Assembly: GCA_020026285.1 (NCBI GenBank)
Contig: JAHHQS010000140.1
Coordinates: forward strand, 1 to 9,908
DNA from: Parabacteroides sp.
GTDB lineage: Bacteria > Bacteroidota > Bacteroidia > Bacteroidales > Tannerellaceae
Direction: 5' to 3'
Length of the DNA: 9,908 nt
The notes beneath the pieces were generated by a model. The model searched no databases, was not told the origin of the DNA, and worked only from the letters and a program-made list of their open reading frames with translations. Positions within the stretch are counted from its first letter, which is position 1. Every line of letters begins with the position of its first letter. Shown piece by piece: positions 1 to 7,141 of the stretch. Made by a program: the position numbers and the translations under genes.

Positions 1-28
1 AAATATCACTTTAACTTATAATTTGCTA

Positions 29-126
29 CTAACAAAATGTTATTAAAACGGCTGGATATTCCTGATTTGTCTTTGTAATACTATTAAAACATGTTAAATA
101 CGGTATTGTGGCTAACAAAATGCTAT
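29..126 (+). repeat. Pair of imperfect direct repeats upstream of the DUF3836-like gene
   Basis: The 15-mer CTAACAAAATGTTAT at 29-43 recurs at 112-126 with a single T-to-C change, 83 bp apart. A shorter TATTAAAAC also occurs twice (41-49 and 82-90). The second 15-mer copy lies just upstream of the proposed -33 element at 133, so the repeats could be regulator-binding half sites. In DNA this AT-rich they could also be chance or duplication debris. Function is unknown. Confidence 0.3.
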
Positions 127-132
127 ATTTTG

Positions 133-163
133 TTTGTGGTCTCAAAAATAGATACGATATTTG
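133..163 (+). promoter_or_regulatory. Candidate Bacteroidetes-type promoter for the DUF3836-like gene
   Basis: TTTG at 133-136, a 19-bp spacer, then GATATTTG at 156-163. This matches the Bacteroidetes pattern (-33 TTTG, 19-21 bp, -7 TAnnTTTG) at all but the first -7 base. A transcript would start near 170, giving a leader of about 30 nt to the ATG at 202. It also argues against the upstream in-frame ATG at 91, which lies ahead of this promoter. Confidence 0.45.
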
Positions 164-201
164 CAGTGTCAAAAAGAAATAAAAATAAAATAAATAAAGT
201 C

Positions 202-615
202 ATGAAAAATTTATCTTTTACAAAAGGAATTATCACATTAGTTTTAACATTAGTTTGTGGATTTGCTGCAAATGCAGTTTCTCCAAGAAATTATTTGTAT
301 GACACTAAAGAAGAAAATGGATTAATCACTTCTAAAACAGTTTTTGTTCGTAACGACGACGGCTTTTTGAATAAGCAGGTAAAATATGAGTTCATGTATA
401 ATGAATCTGGTCGAGTTTCAGTAAAGAAGGCTTTTCGTTGGGATAACAAAATTGATAATTGGGCTCCTTTTTATCAAACAAGCTACCAGTATAATGATAG
501 TAAACAAGTGATTGAATCAAATTATGGTGTATGGAATTCACAGACAAAGAAATTTGATTTGAACATGCAGTCAATCAATCTTCCTTTGAGCAATTATAAT
601 CAGATATTTTCTTAA
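202..615 (+). CDS. Small secreted protein, DUF3836-like
   Basis: Encodes 137 aa. The reading frame is open back to an ATG at 91, but the ATG at 202 is preferred because it begins a clean signal peptide: MKN, a hydrophobic stretch at about residues 10-23, and a likely signal peptidase I site after Ala25 (ANA|VSP). The 37 upstream residues look like translated leader and precede the proposed promoter. The mature part is rich in Tyr, Asn, Asp and Lys, and alternates short strand-like stretches containing aromatic residues (YEFMYNESGRV, SYQYNDSK, NYGVWNSQTKKFD), resembling the DUF3836 family of exported Bacteroidales proteins. No catalytic motif is visible and function is unknown. It is monocistronic, with its own promoter and terminator. 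The C-terminus after about residue 115 is less repeat-like. The family call rests on recalled sequence character, not a search. Confidence 0.7.
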   Translation: MKNLSFTKGIITLVLTLVCGFAANAVSPRNYLYDTKEENGLITSKTVFVRNDDGFLNKQVKYEFMYNESGRVSVKKAFRWDNKIDNWAPFYQTSYQYNDSKQVIESNYGVWNSQTKKFDLNMQSINLPLSNYNQIFS

Positions 616-636
616 TCTAAATAATTAATATTGTAT

Positions 637-669
637 AAGAGCAATGATTCTTGTCATTGCTCTTTTTTT
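637..669 (+). terminator. Rho-independent terminator after the DUF3836-like gene
   Basis: Perfect inverted repeat AGAGCAATGA (638-647) and TCATTGCTCT (654-663) with a 6-nt loop, extendable by one A-T pair at 637/664, running directly into a T tract (663-669). It isolates the DUF3836-like gene from the OmpA-family gene downstream. Confidence 0.9.
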
Positions 670-736
670 GTTTATTCTATGATGAGTATTCAAAATTATT
701 ACTACCTTGTGCAACTTCTGTTTAATATTTAATGAT

Positions 737-1573
737 ATGAATAAAATTAATTGTTTAGCAGCTATTGTACTTCTTTTATCTTCTACCTCTTGTGTTACTA
801 AGAAAAAATATCTCTTAGCTGAAAATGGACGCATAGATGCTTTAAAACGTGAGGAAATTCTCAAACAACAATTGTCCGATTGTCAGGATGAAAATGATAA
901 TTTGATGAATCGAATAGTTCAGTTGAAGAATGACACTGCGGACATGGGGCGTAATATCCGAAGTTATCGGACTATGCTGAATGCAAATTTGGGAGAACAG
1001 GATAAATTAAATGATCTTTTGACAACCAAGATGCAGGAGTTGGAAGAACGTGAGAAAACAATTAATCAGTTGCAAGATATGATGAATGCTCAGAATGAAA
1101 AAGTTCAGAATATTTTACAAAGTGTTAAGGATGCCTTGATGGGCTTTAGTAGCGATGAATTAAGTGTCAGAGAAGAGAATGGGAAAATCTATGTTGCTAT
1201 GTCAGATAAGTTGCTTTTCAAGTCAGGTAGTGCAACAGTAGACAAACGAGGAAAACAAGCTTTATCAAAATTGGCTGAAGTTTTGAATAAACAGAAAGAT
1301 GTAGATGTGAATATAGAAGGTCATACGGATAATAAGCCTATTCATACTGCTCGTTTTACGGATAACTGGGATTTGAGTGTTATTCGTGCAACATCTGTTG
1401 TGCGTATCTTGACAAAAGAATATGATGTCAGTCCTATGCAAATTGTTCCTTCTGGTCGAGGGGAATTCTTGCCTGTGGCAAATAATGAAGAAGTAGAAGG
1501 ACGAAGTAAAAATCGTAGAACCGAGATTATTATAGCTCCTAAACTAGATGAACTTTTAAAGATATTACATTAA
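737..1573 (+). CDS. OmpA-family peptidoglycan-binding lipoprotein
   Basis: 278 aa. The ATG at 737 is chosen because it starts a lipoprotein-type signal peptide (MNKINCLAAIVLLLSSTSC) with candidate lipidated Cys19. The lipobox (STSC) is looser than the usual L-A-G-C. An in-frame TTG at 707 would only add ten residues before this signal. Residues about 22-135 are highly charged and heptad-like, consistent with a coiled-coil spacer. Residues about 140-270 form an OmpA C-terminal domain: NIEGHTDN (192-199), NWDLSVIRA (210-218), GRGE (240-243) and RSKNRRTEI (256-264). By family knowledge, the Asp of HTDN (D198) and the Arg of the LSxxRA helix (R217) contact the diaminopimelate of peptidoglycan, and both are present. 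Likely role: membrane-anchored tether to the cell wall. There is no beta-barrel, so it is Pal/YiaD-like rather than a porin. Flanked by terminators on both sides, so probably transcribed alone. Confidence 0.92.
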   Translation: MNKINCLAAIVLLLSSTSCVTKKKYLLAENGRIDALKREEILKQQLSDCQDENDNLMNRIVQLKNDTADMGRNIRSYRTMLNANLGEQDKLNDLLTTKMQELEEREKTINQLQDMMNAQNEKVQNILQSVKDALMGFSSDELSVREENGKIYVAMSDKLLFKSGSATVDKRGKQALSKLAEVLNKQKDVDVNIEGHTDNKPIHTARFTDNWDLSVIRATSVVRILTKEYDVSPMQIVPSGRGEFLPVANNEEVEGRSKNRRTEIIIAPKLDELLKILH

Positions 1574-1593
1574 AATAAAAATCTTGAATAAAT

Positions 1594-1640
1594 AAAAAGT
1601 CCGTATTTAAACTGTTATTTGAATACGGACTTTTATTTTA
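1594..1640. terminator. Bidirectional terminator between the OmpA-family gene and the convergent sugar transporter
   Basis: Perfect 13-bp inverted repeat AAAAGTCCGTATT (1595-1607) and AATACGGACTTTT (1622-1634) around a 14-nt loop. On the plus strand the stem runs into TTTTATTTTA. On the minus strand it runs into TTTTTATTT, so it can end transcripts from both convergent genes. Confidence 0.9.
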
Positions 1641-1659
1641 GATGAACATAATCAATTTA

Positions 1660-2925
1660 TTATTCAGTTTTACAGCTACAAGCAAAATAGAATATGTAAA
1701 TAAATGCTATTAAGGGAATAATAAATCCAATAGCCATATCTGTTTTTCCAATATATCCCATCAGCATTGGGCTGAAAGCACCACCGGCAACACTCATTAC
1801 AATATATGAAGAAGCCTTTTTCGTTTTTTCTCCCATGTTAATTACCCCTAGAGCGAATATTGTGGGGAACATGATCGACATAAAGAAGAAAGATAAATAA
1901 AGGGCATAAATAGAAAGAGTTTCAACTGCAGCCATCACTAATCCCATACAAATAATACACGCTAACGAATAATAAGCCAATATCTTGCTTGGTTTAAACC
2001 ACTTCATTGTATAACTTCCACTTAAGCGTCCTAGCATAAATAAAGCCATACCTCCGAATGCTAGAAAACGAGAAGCTTGTTCATTCGTGATACTAGTATC
2101 TAATTCTGTAACATAGTTTATAAAAAAGCTGAATATACCTGTTTGGGCAGCACAGTAGCAGAATTGAGCAATTACAGCATGTATAAATTGTTTACTTTTC
2201 CATAAAGAAATTTCAGAGGTCTCATTTTGAGTAATTGTTTTATTCAACTCTAAAGATTCTTTAGAGTCACATCCTTTTACTTCAGGTAATTTTATGAAAC
2301 AAAAGATTATTGCAACAATAATAACAATAGTACCAATAAGCATATATGGCTTCGCTAATGAGAAAATGTCATTTTCATTAGTACCAAAAATAAATATACC
2401 TCCAACTAAGGGACCTAAAATCCAGCCTAAGCCATTAAATGATTGAGAAAGGTTTAATCTTTGTGCTGCTGTTTCTGATGGTCCAAGTATTGTTGAATAT
2501 GGATTGGCTGCTGTTTCCAGGAAACATAATCCACAGGCAATAATAAATAGGGCTATTAGAAATGGTGTTGCTGACTGTATCATGACAGCTGGTATAAAAG
2601 AAAATGATCCTAATGCAAAAAGGGACAAGCCAAAAATGATTCCTGACTTAAAGCCGAACCTTTTCATAAAACTACCAGCAGGTAAAGCCATTAAAAAATA
2701 AGCTATATAAGTAACAAATTGTACTAATCCACTTTCAGCTTTACTCATTGTAAAAATCGATTGGAAATGCTTGTTCAGAATATCAAGCAGGCCATGAGCA
2801 AATCCCCATAGAAGGAAAAGACTTGTTACTAAAATGAATGGCAGTAAATAAGAACTGCCATCAGCTGCTTTGAATAGAGACTTTTTATTGGAAGGTTGAT
2901 TGTTGATAATGTCTTTTTCTTTCAT
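1660..2925 (-). CDS. FucP-family MFS sugar:proton symporter
   Basis: 421 aa, a normal length for this family, with about 12 hydrophobic segments split by a charged central cytoplasmic loop (about residues 214-245). The signature matches the FucP/GluP branch of the major facilitator superfamily: LLDILNKHFQ (46-55), LPAG followed by MKRFGFKSG (81-94), CFLETAANPY (134-143), LNLSQSFNGLG (157-167) and AQFCYCAAQTG (253-263). D48 and E137 align by eye with the two protonatable acids (Asp46, Glu135) known for E. coli FucP, so the proton-coupling residues are retained. The position around Asn43 of the E. coli protein differs (AHGLLD here versus ANNLND), so the substrate need not be fucose. Located in the inner membrane. 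It lies 132 bp downstream of, and on the same strand as, the SGNH hydrolase. I see no convincing separate promoter in that gap, so cotranscription is likely. The start at 2925 is preceded by GGAAA, a weak ribosome-binding site. Confidence 0.9.
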   Translation of the reverse strand: MKEKDIINNQPSNKKSLFKAADGSSYLLPFILVTSLFLLWGFAHGLLDILNKHFQSIFTMSKAESGLVQFVTYIAYFLMALPAGSFMKRFGFKSGIIFGLSLFALGSFSFIPAVMIQSATPFLIALFIIACGLCFLETAANPYSTILGPSETAAQRLNLSQSFNGLGWILGPLVGGIFIFGTNENDIFSLAKPYMLIGTIVIIVAIIFCFIKLPEVKGCDSKESLELNKTITQNETSEISLWKSKQFIHAVIAQFCYCAAQTGIFSFFINYVTELDTSITNEQASRFLAFGGMALFMLGRLSGSYTMKWFKPSKILAYYSLACIICMGLVMAAVETLSIYALYLSFFFMSIMFPTIFALGVINMGEKTKKASSYIVMSVAGGAFSPMLMGYIGKTDMAIGFIIPLIAFIYIFYFACSCKTE

Positions 2926-3057
2926 TTTCCAAGAGTATATTTAGGTATAATAATCAAAATATGATAAATTAACTGATAAAAAAGATTTCTTTATGATTAT
3001 TGAAAATCGTATTTGTCAAACTTTGGATTTGTTGCCGTTGTTGTATTTTGTTGTAAT

Positions 3058-3840
3058 TTATAAAATAACAGATCGGTATATGGCTTTACCCCAAAGTTCT
3101 CCTAAATCTTTAGCTCCCTCTTTATTAGGATGCAGGAAGAATATTCCGGAATTTCCCTTTTCATGTTGAAGTTTGTCGTAATTTTCTTTAAAAAAGTCAA
3201 AACCTTCTGTATCTCCTAAATACACATGGTCAGGATGAGTCGTATGATAACTTTTAACTAATTTCTTAATTTGAGGGAAATAGGATTTTAAACGCTTTAA
3301 CCCTTCTTTTAAATACATGGCCCTATTATGAGTATTGGGGCTATACCAGATAGGTCTATGGAGTATAATTTTACACTTAGGATAACGGGCTAGTAATTCG
3401 TTTATAATTACTGACATATTATTATAGTATTGTTTGGGAGAAACAGGACAGCCGTTTGTCCCTTTTATAGCACTGTCGTTTGTACCTAACATGATTGAGA
3501 AAACTAATGTAGACCAATCTTCATCGTAAAATTGATCGGCTGCTTTTATTGCATTTGAAAATAGAGTCCGAGTAGAGGGAAGGTAATCAATCGTTGTGCA
3601 GCCACTAACTCCTTGATTAGAATATTTTACATTGCCGATACCGGATTGTTTGCCTAAATAAATTGCAACATGTGTTGGCGGTGCTTCGTGCAAACGATCG
3701 TGTAAGCCTGCACCATAAGTAATACTGTTTCCAATAAATACGATATTCAAGTGTTTCTTTGTTTCAGCAAAGGTGTTTGTAATATTGAAAAAAGAAAAAC
3801 TCAGGATGATGATTGTTATCAAAAAATTCTTGTTCAACAT
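3058..3840 (-). CDS. Secreted SGNH/GDSL-type hydrolase (putative carbohydrate esterase)
   Basis: 260 aa from the ATG at 3840. The frame extends to an ATG at 3912 (284 aa), but the 3840 start gives a standard signal peptide with a hydrophobic core (residues about 6-19) and cleavage after Ala25 (TFA|ETK). With this start the SGNH blocks are GNSIT (37-41, nucleophile Ser39), NQGVSG (75-80, oxyanion Gly), GTND (119-122, oxyanion Asn121) and LHPN (236-239, catalytic His237). The Asp usually three residues before the His (DxxH) is replaced by Phe234, so the triad may be a Ser-His dyad or use another acid. By family knowledge such proteins remove acetyl or other ester groups from sugars, likely here in the periplasm. 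The neighbouring FucP-type transporter supports a sugar-ester substrate, but this is inferred. A lysophospholipase-type role cannot be excluded. Confidence 0.88.
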   Translation of the reverse strand: MLNKNFLITIIILSFSFFNITNTFAETKKHLNIVFIGNSITYGAGLHDRLHEAPPTHVAIYLGKQSGIGNVKYSNQGVSGCTTIDYLPSTRTLFSNAIKAADQFYDEDWSTLVFSIMLGTNDSAIKGTNGCPVSPKQYYNNMSVIINELLARYPKCKIILHRPIWYSPNTHNRAMYLKEGLKRLKSYFPQIKKLVKSYHTTHPDHVYLGDTEGFDFFKENYDKLQHEKGNSGIFFLHPNKEGAKDLGELWGKAIYRSVIL

Positions 3841-3998
3841 ACTTCTTTGTATTTGTATAATTATTATAGCAATGAGCATTTTAGAAAATGCAAAAAACTC
3901 CTTATTGTTCAAATTCGAATAGATTATTTTTAACTAAAAAACTTGAATAAATGAAGTTTTGAACCAAACTTGCAGTTCTCTAACTTATTTTAATAATA

Positions 3999-4029
3999 CA
4001 AAGAAATAGATTATTTCCCAATTTACAAA
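3999..4029 (-). promoter_or_regulatory. Candidate minus-strand promoter for the SGNH hydrolase-transporter pair
   Basis: Read on the minus strand: TTTG (4029-4026), a 19-bp spacer, then TTTCTTTG (4006-3999), which matches TAnnTTTG at every fixed base but the second. The transcript would start near 3992, giving a leader of about 150 nt to the preferred ATG at 3840. It overlaps the plus-strand promoter of the pseudouridine synthase gene. Confidence 0.35.
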
Positions 4030-4044
4030 AATGCCGTATCTTTG
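4014..4044 (+). promoter_or_regulatory. Bacteroidetes-type promoter for the RluA-family gene and dsbD
   Basis: TTTC at 4014-4017, a 19-bp spacer, then a perfect -7 element TATCTTTG at 4037-4044. The predicted start near 4051 leaves a leader of about 24 nt before the ATG at 4075. Confidence 0.7.
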
Positions 4045-4074
4045 TATGCCAATATATTATATTAAAATTTTAGA

Positions 4075-4995
4075 ATGAACAGACGTTTTAATTATCGGAA
4101 AACAAAAGAACAAGGAAACGCTCTTCGTGGAAGAAATATAACAGTAGAAAAAGAAACTACATTACTTCCTTTTTTGTTTGATTTATTAAAAGAGCAGAGT
4201 AAATCTTCTGTAAAAGCTTTGTTAGGTCATGGTCAGATTCTGGTAAATAATGTAATAACTACACAGTTTGATACACCTTTGAAAGATGGTGATGTGGTAA
4301 CTATTAGTTATGAACGAGGAAAGGTCGCTTTTACTAATCGGCTGATGAATATCATATATGAAGATGATTCTGTTATTGTTATCAATAAAAAGGAAGGCTT
4401 GTTATCTGTCTCTACAGCTAAAGTCCGTGAGCGTACGGCTTTTCATATATTGAGTGATTACGTAAAGAAATCAGATCCGCGAAATAAAATATTTGTTCTT
4501 CATCGTTTGGATAGAGATACATCAGGATTGATGATGTTTGCAAAGAATCGTGCTGTTCAGGAAAAGATGCAAGGCAATTGGAATGAAATGATAACGGAAC
4601 GTACATATGTAGCCGTGGTTGAGGGACGTCCGGAAAAAGAATCCGACTTGTTGACGTTGAATTTGCAGGAGAATGCTGAAGCTCGTGTTTATGTAGTTTC
4701 TGATGGAGGAAAGGAAGCTATTACTCGGTACCAGATGATACGTACTAATGATAAATATTCATTGTTGGAACTGAATTTGGAAACAGGACGTAAAAATCAG
4801 ATTCGTGCACAAATGGAATACATCGGTCATCCTATTGCCGGCGATTATAAATATGGTGCAGAAACGGATCCTACAGGGCGTTTGATGCTTCATGCACAAC
4901 GATTATATTTTATTCATCCGGTAACAGGTGAAGAGATGCGTTTTGATACTCGAATACCGGATTCATTTAAATCACTAACAAGTAAAAACTGGTAA
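4075..4995 (+). CDS. RluA-family RNA pseudouridine synthase
   Basis: 306 aa, complete. Isomerises specific uridines in structured RNA to pseudouridine in the cytoplasm. Residues about 22-80 form an S4-like RNA-binding domain (LLPFLFDLL, SSVKALLGHGQILVNN, LKDGDVVTI). The catalytic domain follows, with the family signature HRLDRDTSG (143-151), in which D146 is the expected catalytic Asp. Further conserved blocks are RTYVAVVEG (176-184), LETGRKNQIRAQM (235-247), GHPIAGDYKYG (251-261) and RLMLHAQRL (269-277). S4 plus RluA is the RluC/RluD layout, but motifs alone do not tell whether the target is 23S rRNA or another RNA, so no symbol is given. The N-terminus (MNRRFNYRKTKEQG) is basic and may add RNA contacts. 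It has its own promoter and is followed by dsbD after only 13 bp, so the two are probably cotranscribed. Confidence 0.95.
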   Translation: MNRRFNYRKTKEQGNALRGRNITVEKETTLLPFLFDLLKEQSKSSVKALLGHGQILVNNVITTQFDTPLKDGDVVTISYERGKVAFTNRLMNIIYEDDSVIVINKKEGLLSVSTAKVRERTAFHILSDYVKKSDPRNKIFVLHRLDRDTSGLMMFAKNRAVQEKMQGNWNEMITERTYVAVVEGRPEKESDLLTLNLQENAEARVYVVSDGGKEAITRYQMIRTNDKYSLLELNLETGRKNQIRAQMEYIGHPIAGDYKYGAETDPTGRLMLHAQRLYFIHPVTGEEMRFDTRIPDSFKSLTSKNW

Positions 4996-5008
4996 TTTTA
5001 TTAAATTT

Positions 5009-7066
5009 ATGAAGAAGTGCTTATTCTTTTTAATGCTAGCATGTATGACGTTAGCTGTTCAGGCTCAAATTCTGACGCCGGTGAAGTGGAAAATAAATTT
5101 GGAAGATTCTGAATCTGTTGAGAAAACAGTTTCATTTTCAGCCAAAATGGATCAGGGTTGGCATTTATATGACATGAATTTGCCGGAAAATGGTCCTGTT
5201 TCTACCTCTTTTTCTTTTGAAACATTAGAAGGTGCCAAATTGGTGGGTGAAGTCAAGGCTTCTGTAGAACCAACTACTGTCTTTGATGAACAGTTTAATA
5301 TGAATCTTCGTTGGTTTGCCAAGAATGTTACTTTTACTCAAAAAATACAGGTGACAGATCCTCATAAATTAAAGTTGGAGGGTTATGTTGAATATATGGT
5401 ATGTAATGATGAAAACTGTCTTCCTCCTGAAAAAGAAGAATTCTCATTTGATAAATCAAATATTGATGTGGATAAAACATTGGCAGCTATTGAAGCTTCA
5501 GGAAATAAAACTGAAACTTCTGTTGCAAATTCTACATTATCAGATAATTCTAATAAAGAAAAAGAACCTGCTTCTGTTGTACCTTTGAAAGAAATAAAAA
5601 CATCAGAACATTTCGGAACAATAGGGAGCAAGGCTTTATGGGAACCGGTTATTGAAGAATTGAAAGCTTTTGGAGATACAACTGTTACAGCTGCTGATAC
5701 TAGCTGGTTGTTTATTTTCTTTGCTGGATTTGTTGGAGGATTCATTGCATTACTGACACCATGTGTGTGGCCTATGATTCCTATGACAGTAAGCTTTTTC
5801 TTGAAAAGAACAAAAAATCGAAAGAAAGCAATTCGTGATGCAATGACTTATGGCGTTTCTATCATTGTTATTTATTTAATAATGGGCTTGTTGATTACAG
5901 GATTGTTTGGTGCCAGCGCTTTGAATGATTTATCAACAAATGCGATATTCAATATCATATTCTTTTTGTTATTGGTTCTATTTGCTGTTTCTTTCTTTGG
6001 TGCATTCGAATTAGTATTGCCTTCATCATGGACAAATAAATTAGATACAAAAGCTGATTCAACAACAGGTGTATTAAGTATCTTCTTTATGTCATTTACA
6101 TTGGTACTTGTCTCTTTCTCTTGTACAGGTCCAATTATCGGAACATTATTGGTTCAGGCTGCTTCTATGGGTACAGCAATTGGTCCGGCCATTGGAATGT
6201 TTGGTTTTGCATTGGCTTTGTCAATTCCATTCAGTTTGTTTGCTATTTTCCCTAATATGTTACAAAGTATGCCTAAGTCTGGTGGCTGGTTAAACTCTGT
6301 AAAGGTTGTTCTAGGTTTCTTGGAATTGGCTTTGTCATTGAAGTTCCTTTCAGTTGCAGATTTGGCTTATGGCTGGCGTTTATTAGATCGTGAAGTCTTT
6401 GTTGTATTATGGATTGTAATTTTCACTTTGTTAGGATTCTATTTGTTAGGTAAAATAAAATTCAGTCACGATAGCGATGTGAAATATGTATCTGTTCCTC
6501 GTTTGTTTATGGCTATCATATCTTTTGCTTTTGCAATTTATATGATACCGGGTTTGTGGGGTGCTCCTTTGAAATCAATAAGTGCTTTTACTCCACCATT
6601 ATATACACAGGATTTTAATTTATACGATAATGAAGTTCATGCAGCTTTCGACGATTATGAAGAAGGTATGGAATATGCCAAGAAGAATAACAAACCTGTT
6701 ATGATTGACTTCTCTGGTTTTGGTTGTGTAAATTGTAGAAAAATGGAAGCTTCTGTATGGACAGATGCCAGAGTAAAAGATATGTTGGAAAATGATTATG
6801 TTTTGATAACATTGATTGTTGATGACAAGACAAAACTTCCTGAACCAATCCAAATTGAAGAAAACGGCAAGACTCGTACTTTAAGAACTGTCGGAGATAA
6901 ATGGAGTTATTTGCAACGTAGCAAATTTGGAGCAAATGCACAGCCTTTCTATGTGACATTGGATGGCGAAGGCAAGCCTCTTGGTCCGTCATATGCATAT
7001 AATGAAGACGTGAATAGTTATATTCAATTCCTTGAAAATGGATTGAAGAAATTTAAAGCAAAATAA
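5009..7066 (+). CDS. dsbD: Thiol:disulfide interchange protein DsbD
   Basis: 685 aa, longer than E. coli DsbD (565). Carries electrons from cytoplasmic thioredoxin across the inner membrane to periplasmic thiol proteins. Order: signal peptide (1-19, cleavage near VQA|QIL). Periplasmic N-terminal domain (about 20-150) with a CNDENC pair (C132, C137) corresponding to the nDsbD redox pair. A low-complexity Lys/Ser/Asn linker (about 165-195). A membrane domain of about eight spans (233-516) with the paired cysteines in TPCVWP (C252) and SCTGP (C372). Finally a C-terminal thioredoxin-like domain with GCVNC (C573, C576) and a likely cis-Pro in AQP (P646). All six redox cysteines are present, so it should be functional. 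The thioredoxin domain carries an extra segment of about 35 residues (605-640) between active site and cis-Pro. The adjacent RluA-family gene has no obvious functional link. A terminator follows. Confidence 0.95.
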   Translation: MKKCLFFLMLACMTLAVQAQILTPVKWKINLEDSESVEKTVSFSAKMDQGWHLYDMNLPENGPVSTSFSFETLEGAKLVGEVKASVEPTTVFDEQFNMNLRWFAKNVTFTQKIQVTDPHKLKLEGYVEYMVCNDENCLPPEKEEFSFDKSNIDVDKTLAAIEASGNKTETSVANSTLSDNSNKEKEPASVVPLKEIKTSEHFGTIGSKALWEPVIEELKAFGDTTVTAADTSWLFIFFAGFVGGFIALLTPCVWPMIPMTVSFFLKRTKNRKKAIRDAMTYGVSIIVIYLIMGLLITGLFGASALNDLSTNAIFNIIFFLLLVLFAVSFFGAFELVLPSSWTNKLDTKADSTTGVLSIFFMSFTLVLVSFSCTGPIIGTLLVQAASMGTAIGPAIGMFGFALALSIPFSLFAIFPNMLQSMPKSGGWLNSVKVVLGFLELALSLKFLSVADLAYGWRLLDREVFVVLWIVIFTLLGFYLLGKIKFSHDSDVKYVSVPRLFMAIISFAFAIYMIPGLWGAPLKSISAFTPPLYTQDFNLYDNEVHAAFDDYEEGMEYAKKNNKPVMIDFSGFGCVNCRKMEASVWTDARVKDMLENDYVLITLIVDDKTKLPEPIQIEENGKTRTLRTVGDKWSYLQRSKFGANAQPFYVTLDGEGKPLGPSYAYNEDVNSYIQFLENGLKKFKAK

Positions 7067-7085
7067 ATAATAAGATAATTAGTAG

Positions 7086-7121
7086 AAGAGGAGAGAAGGA
7101 AAGACCTGTCTCTCCTTTTTT
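7086..7121 (+). terminator. Rho-independent terminator after dsbD
   Basis: AGGAGAGA (7089-7096) pairs with TCTCTCCT (7109-7116) around a 12-nt loop. The stem extends through G-T and A-T pairs (7086-7088 with 7117-7119), and a T run covers 7116-7121. It separates the RluA-family gene and dsbD from mazG. mazG begins only about 20 bp later and I see no clear TAnnTTTG promoter in between, so some readthrough into mazG is plausible. Confidence 0.85.
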
Positions 7122-7141
7122 ATATAAAATGATAGATAATT

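Noticed and set aside
91..201. N-terminal extension of the DUF3836-like gene starting at the ATG at 91
   Set aside because: The extension would bury the signal peptide behind 37 residues and starts upstream of the likely promoter at 133-163.
2949..3001. Inverted repeat AATAATCA / TGATTATT with a 37-bp spacer between the hydrolase and transporter genes
   Set aside because: Eight AT-rich bases at that distance are easily expected by chance, and no T tract or operator context supports it.
3841..3912. Longer start for the SGNH hydrolase at 3912
   Set aside because: It would place a second hydrophobic stretch before an otherwise standard signal peptide. The ATG at 3840 gives the cleaner export signal, although 3912 is not excluded.
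5383..5745. A 120-codon open frame on the minus strand inside dsbD
   Set aside because: It lies wholly opposite a well-supported gene, has no recognisable domain or start context, and reflects codon bias of dsbD.
6620..6998. Two overlapping minus-strand open frames within the 3' part of dsbD
   Set aside because: They are antisense to the GCVNC thioredoxin domain and show no protein-like features.
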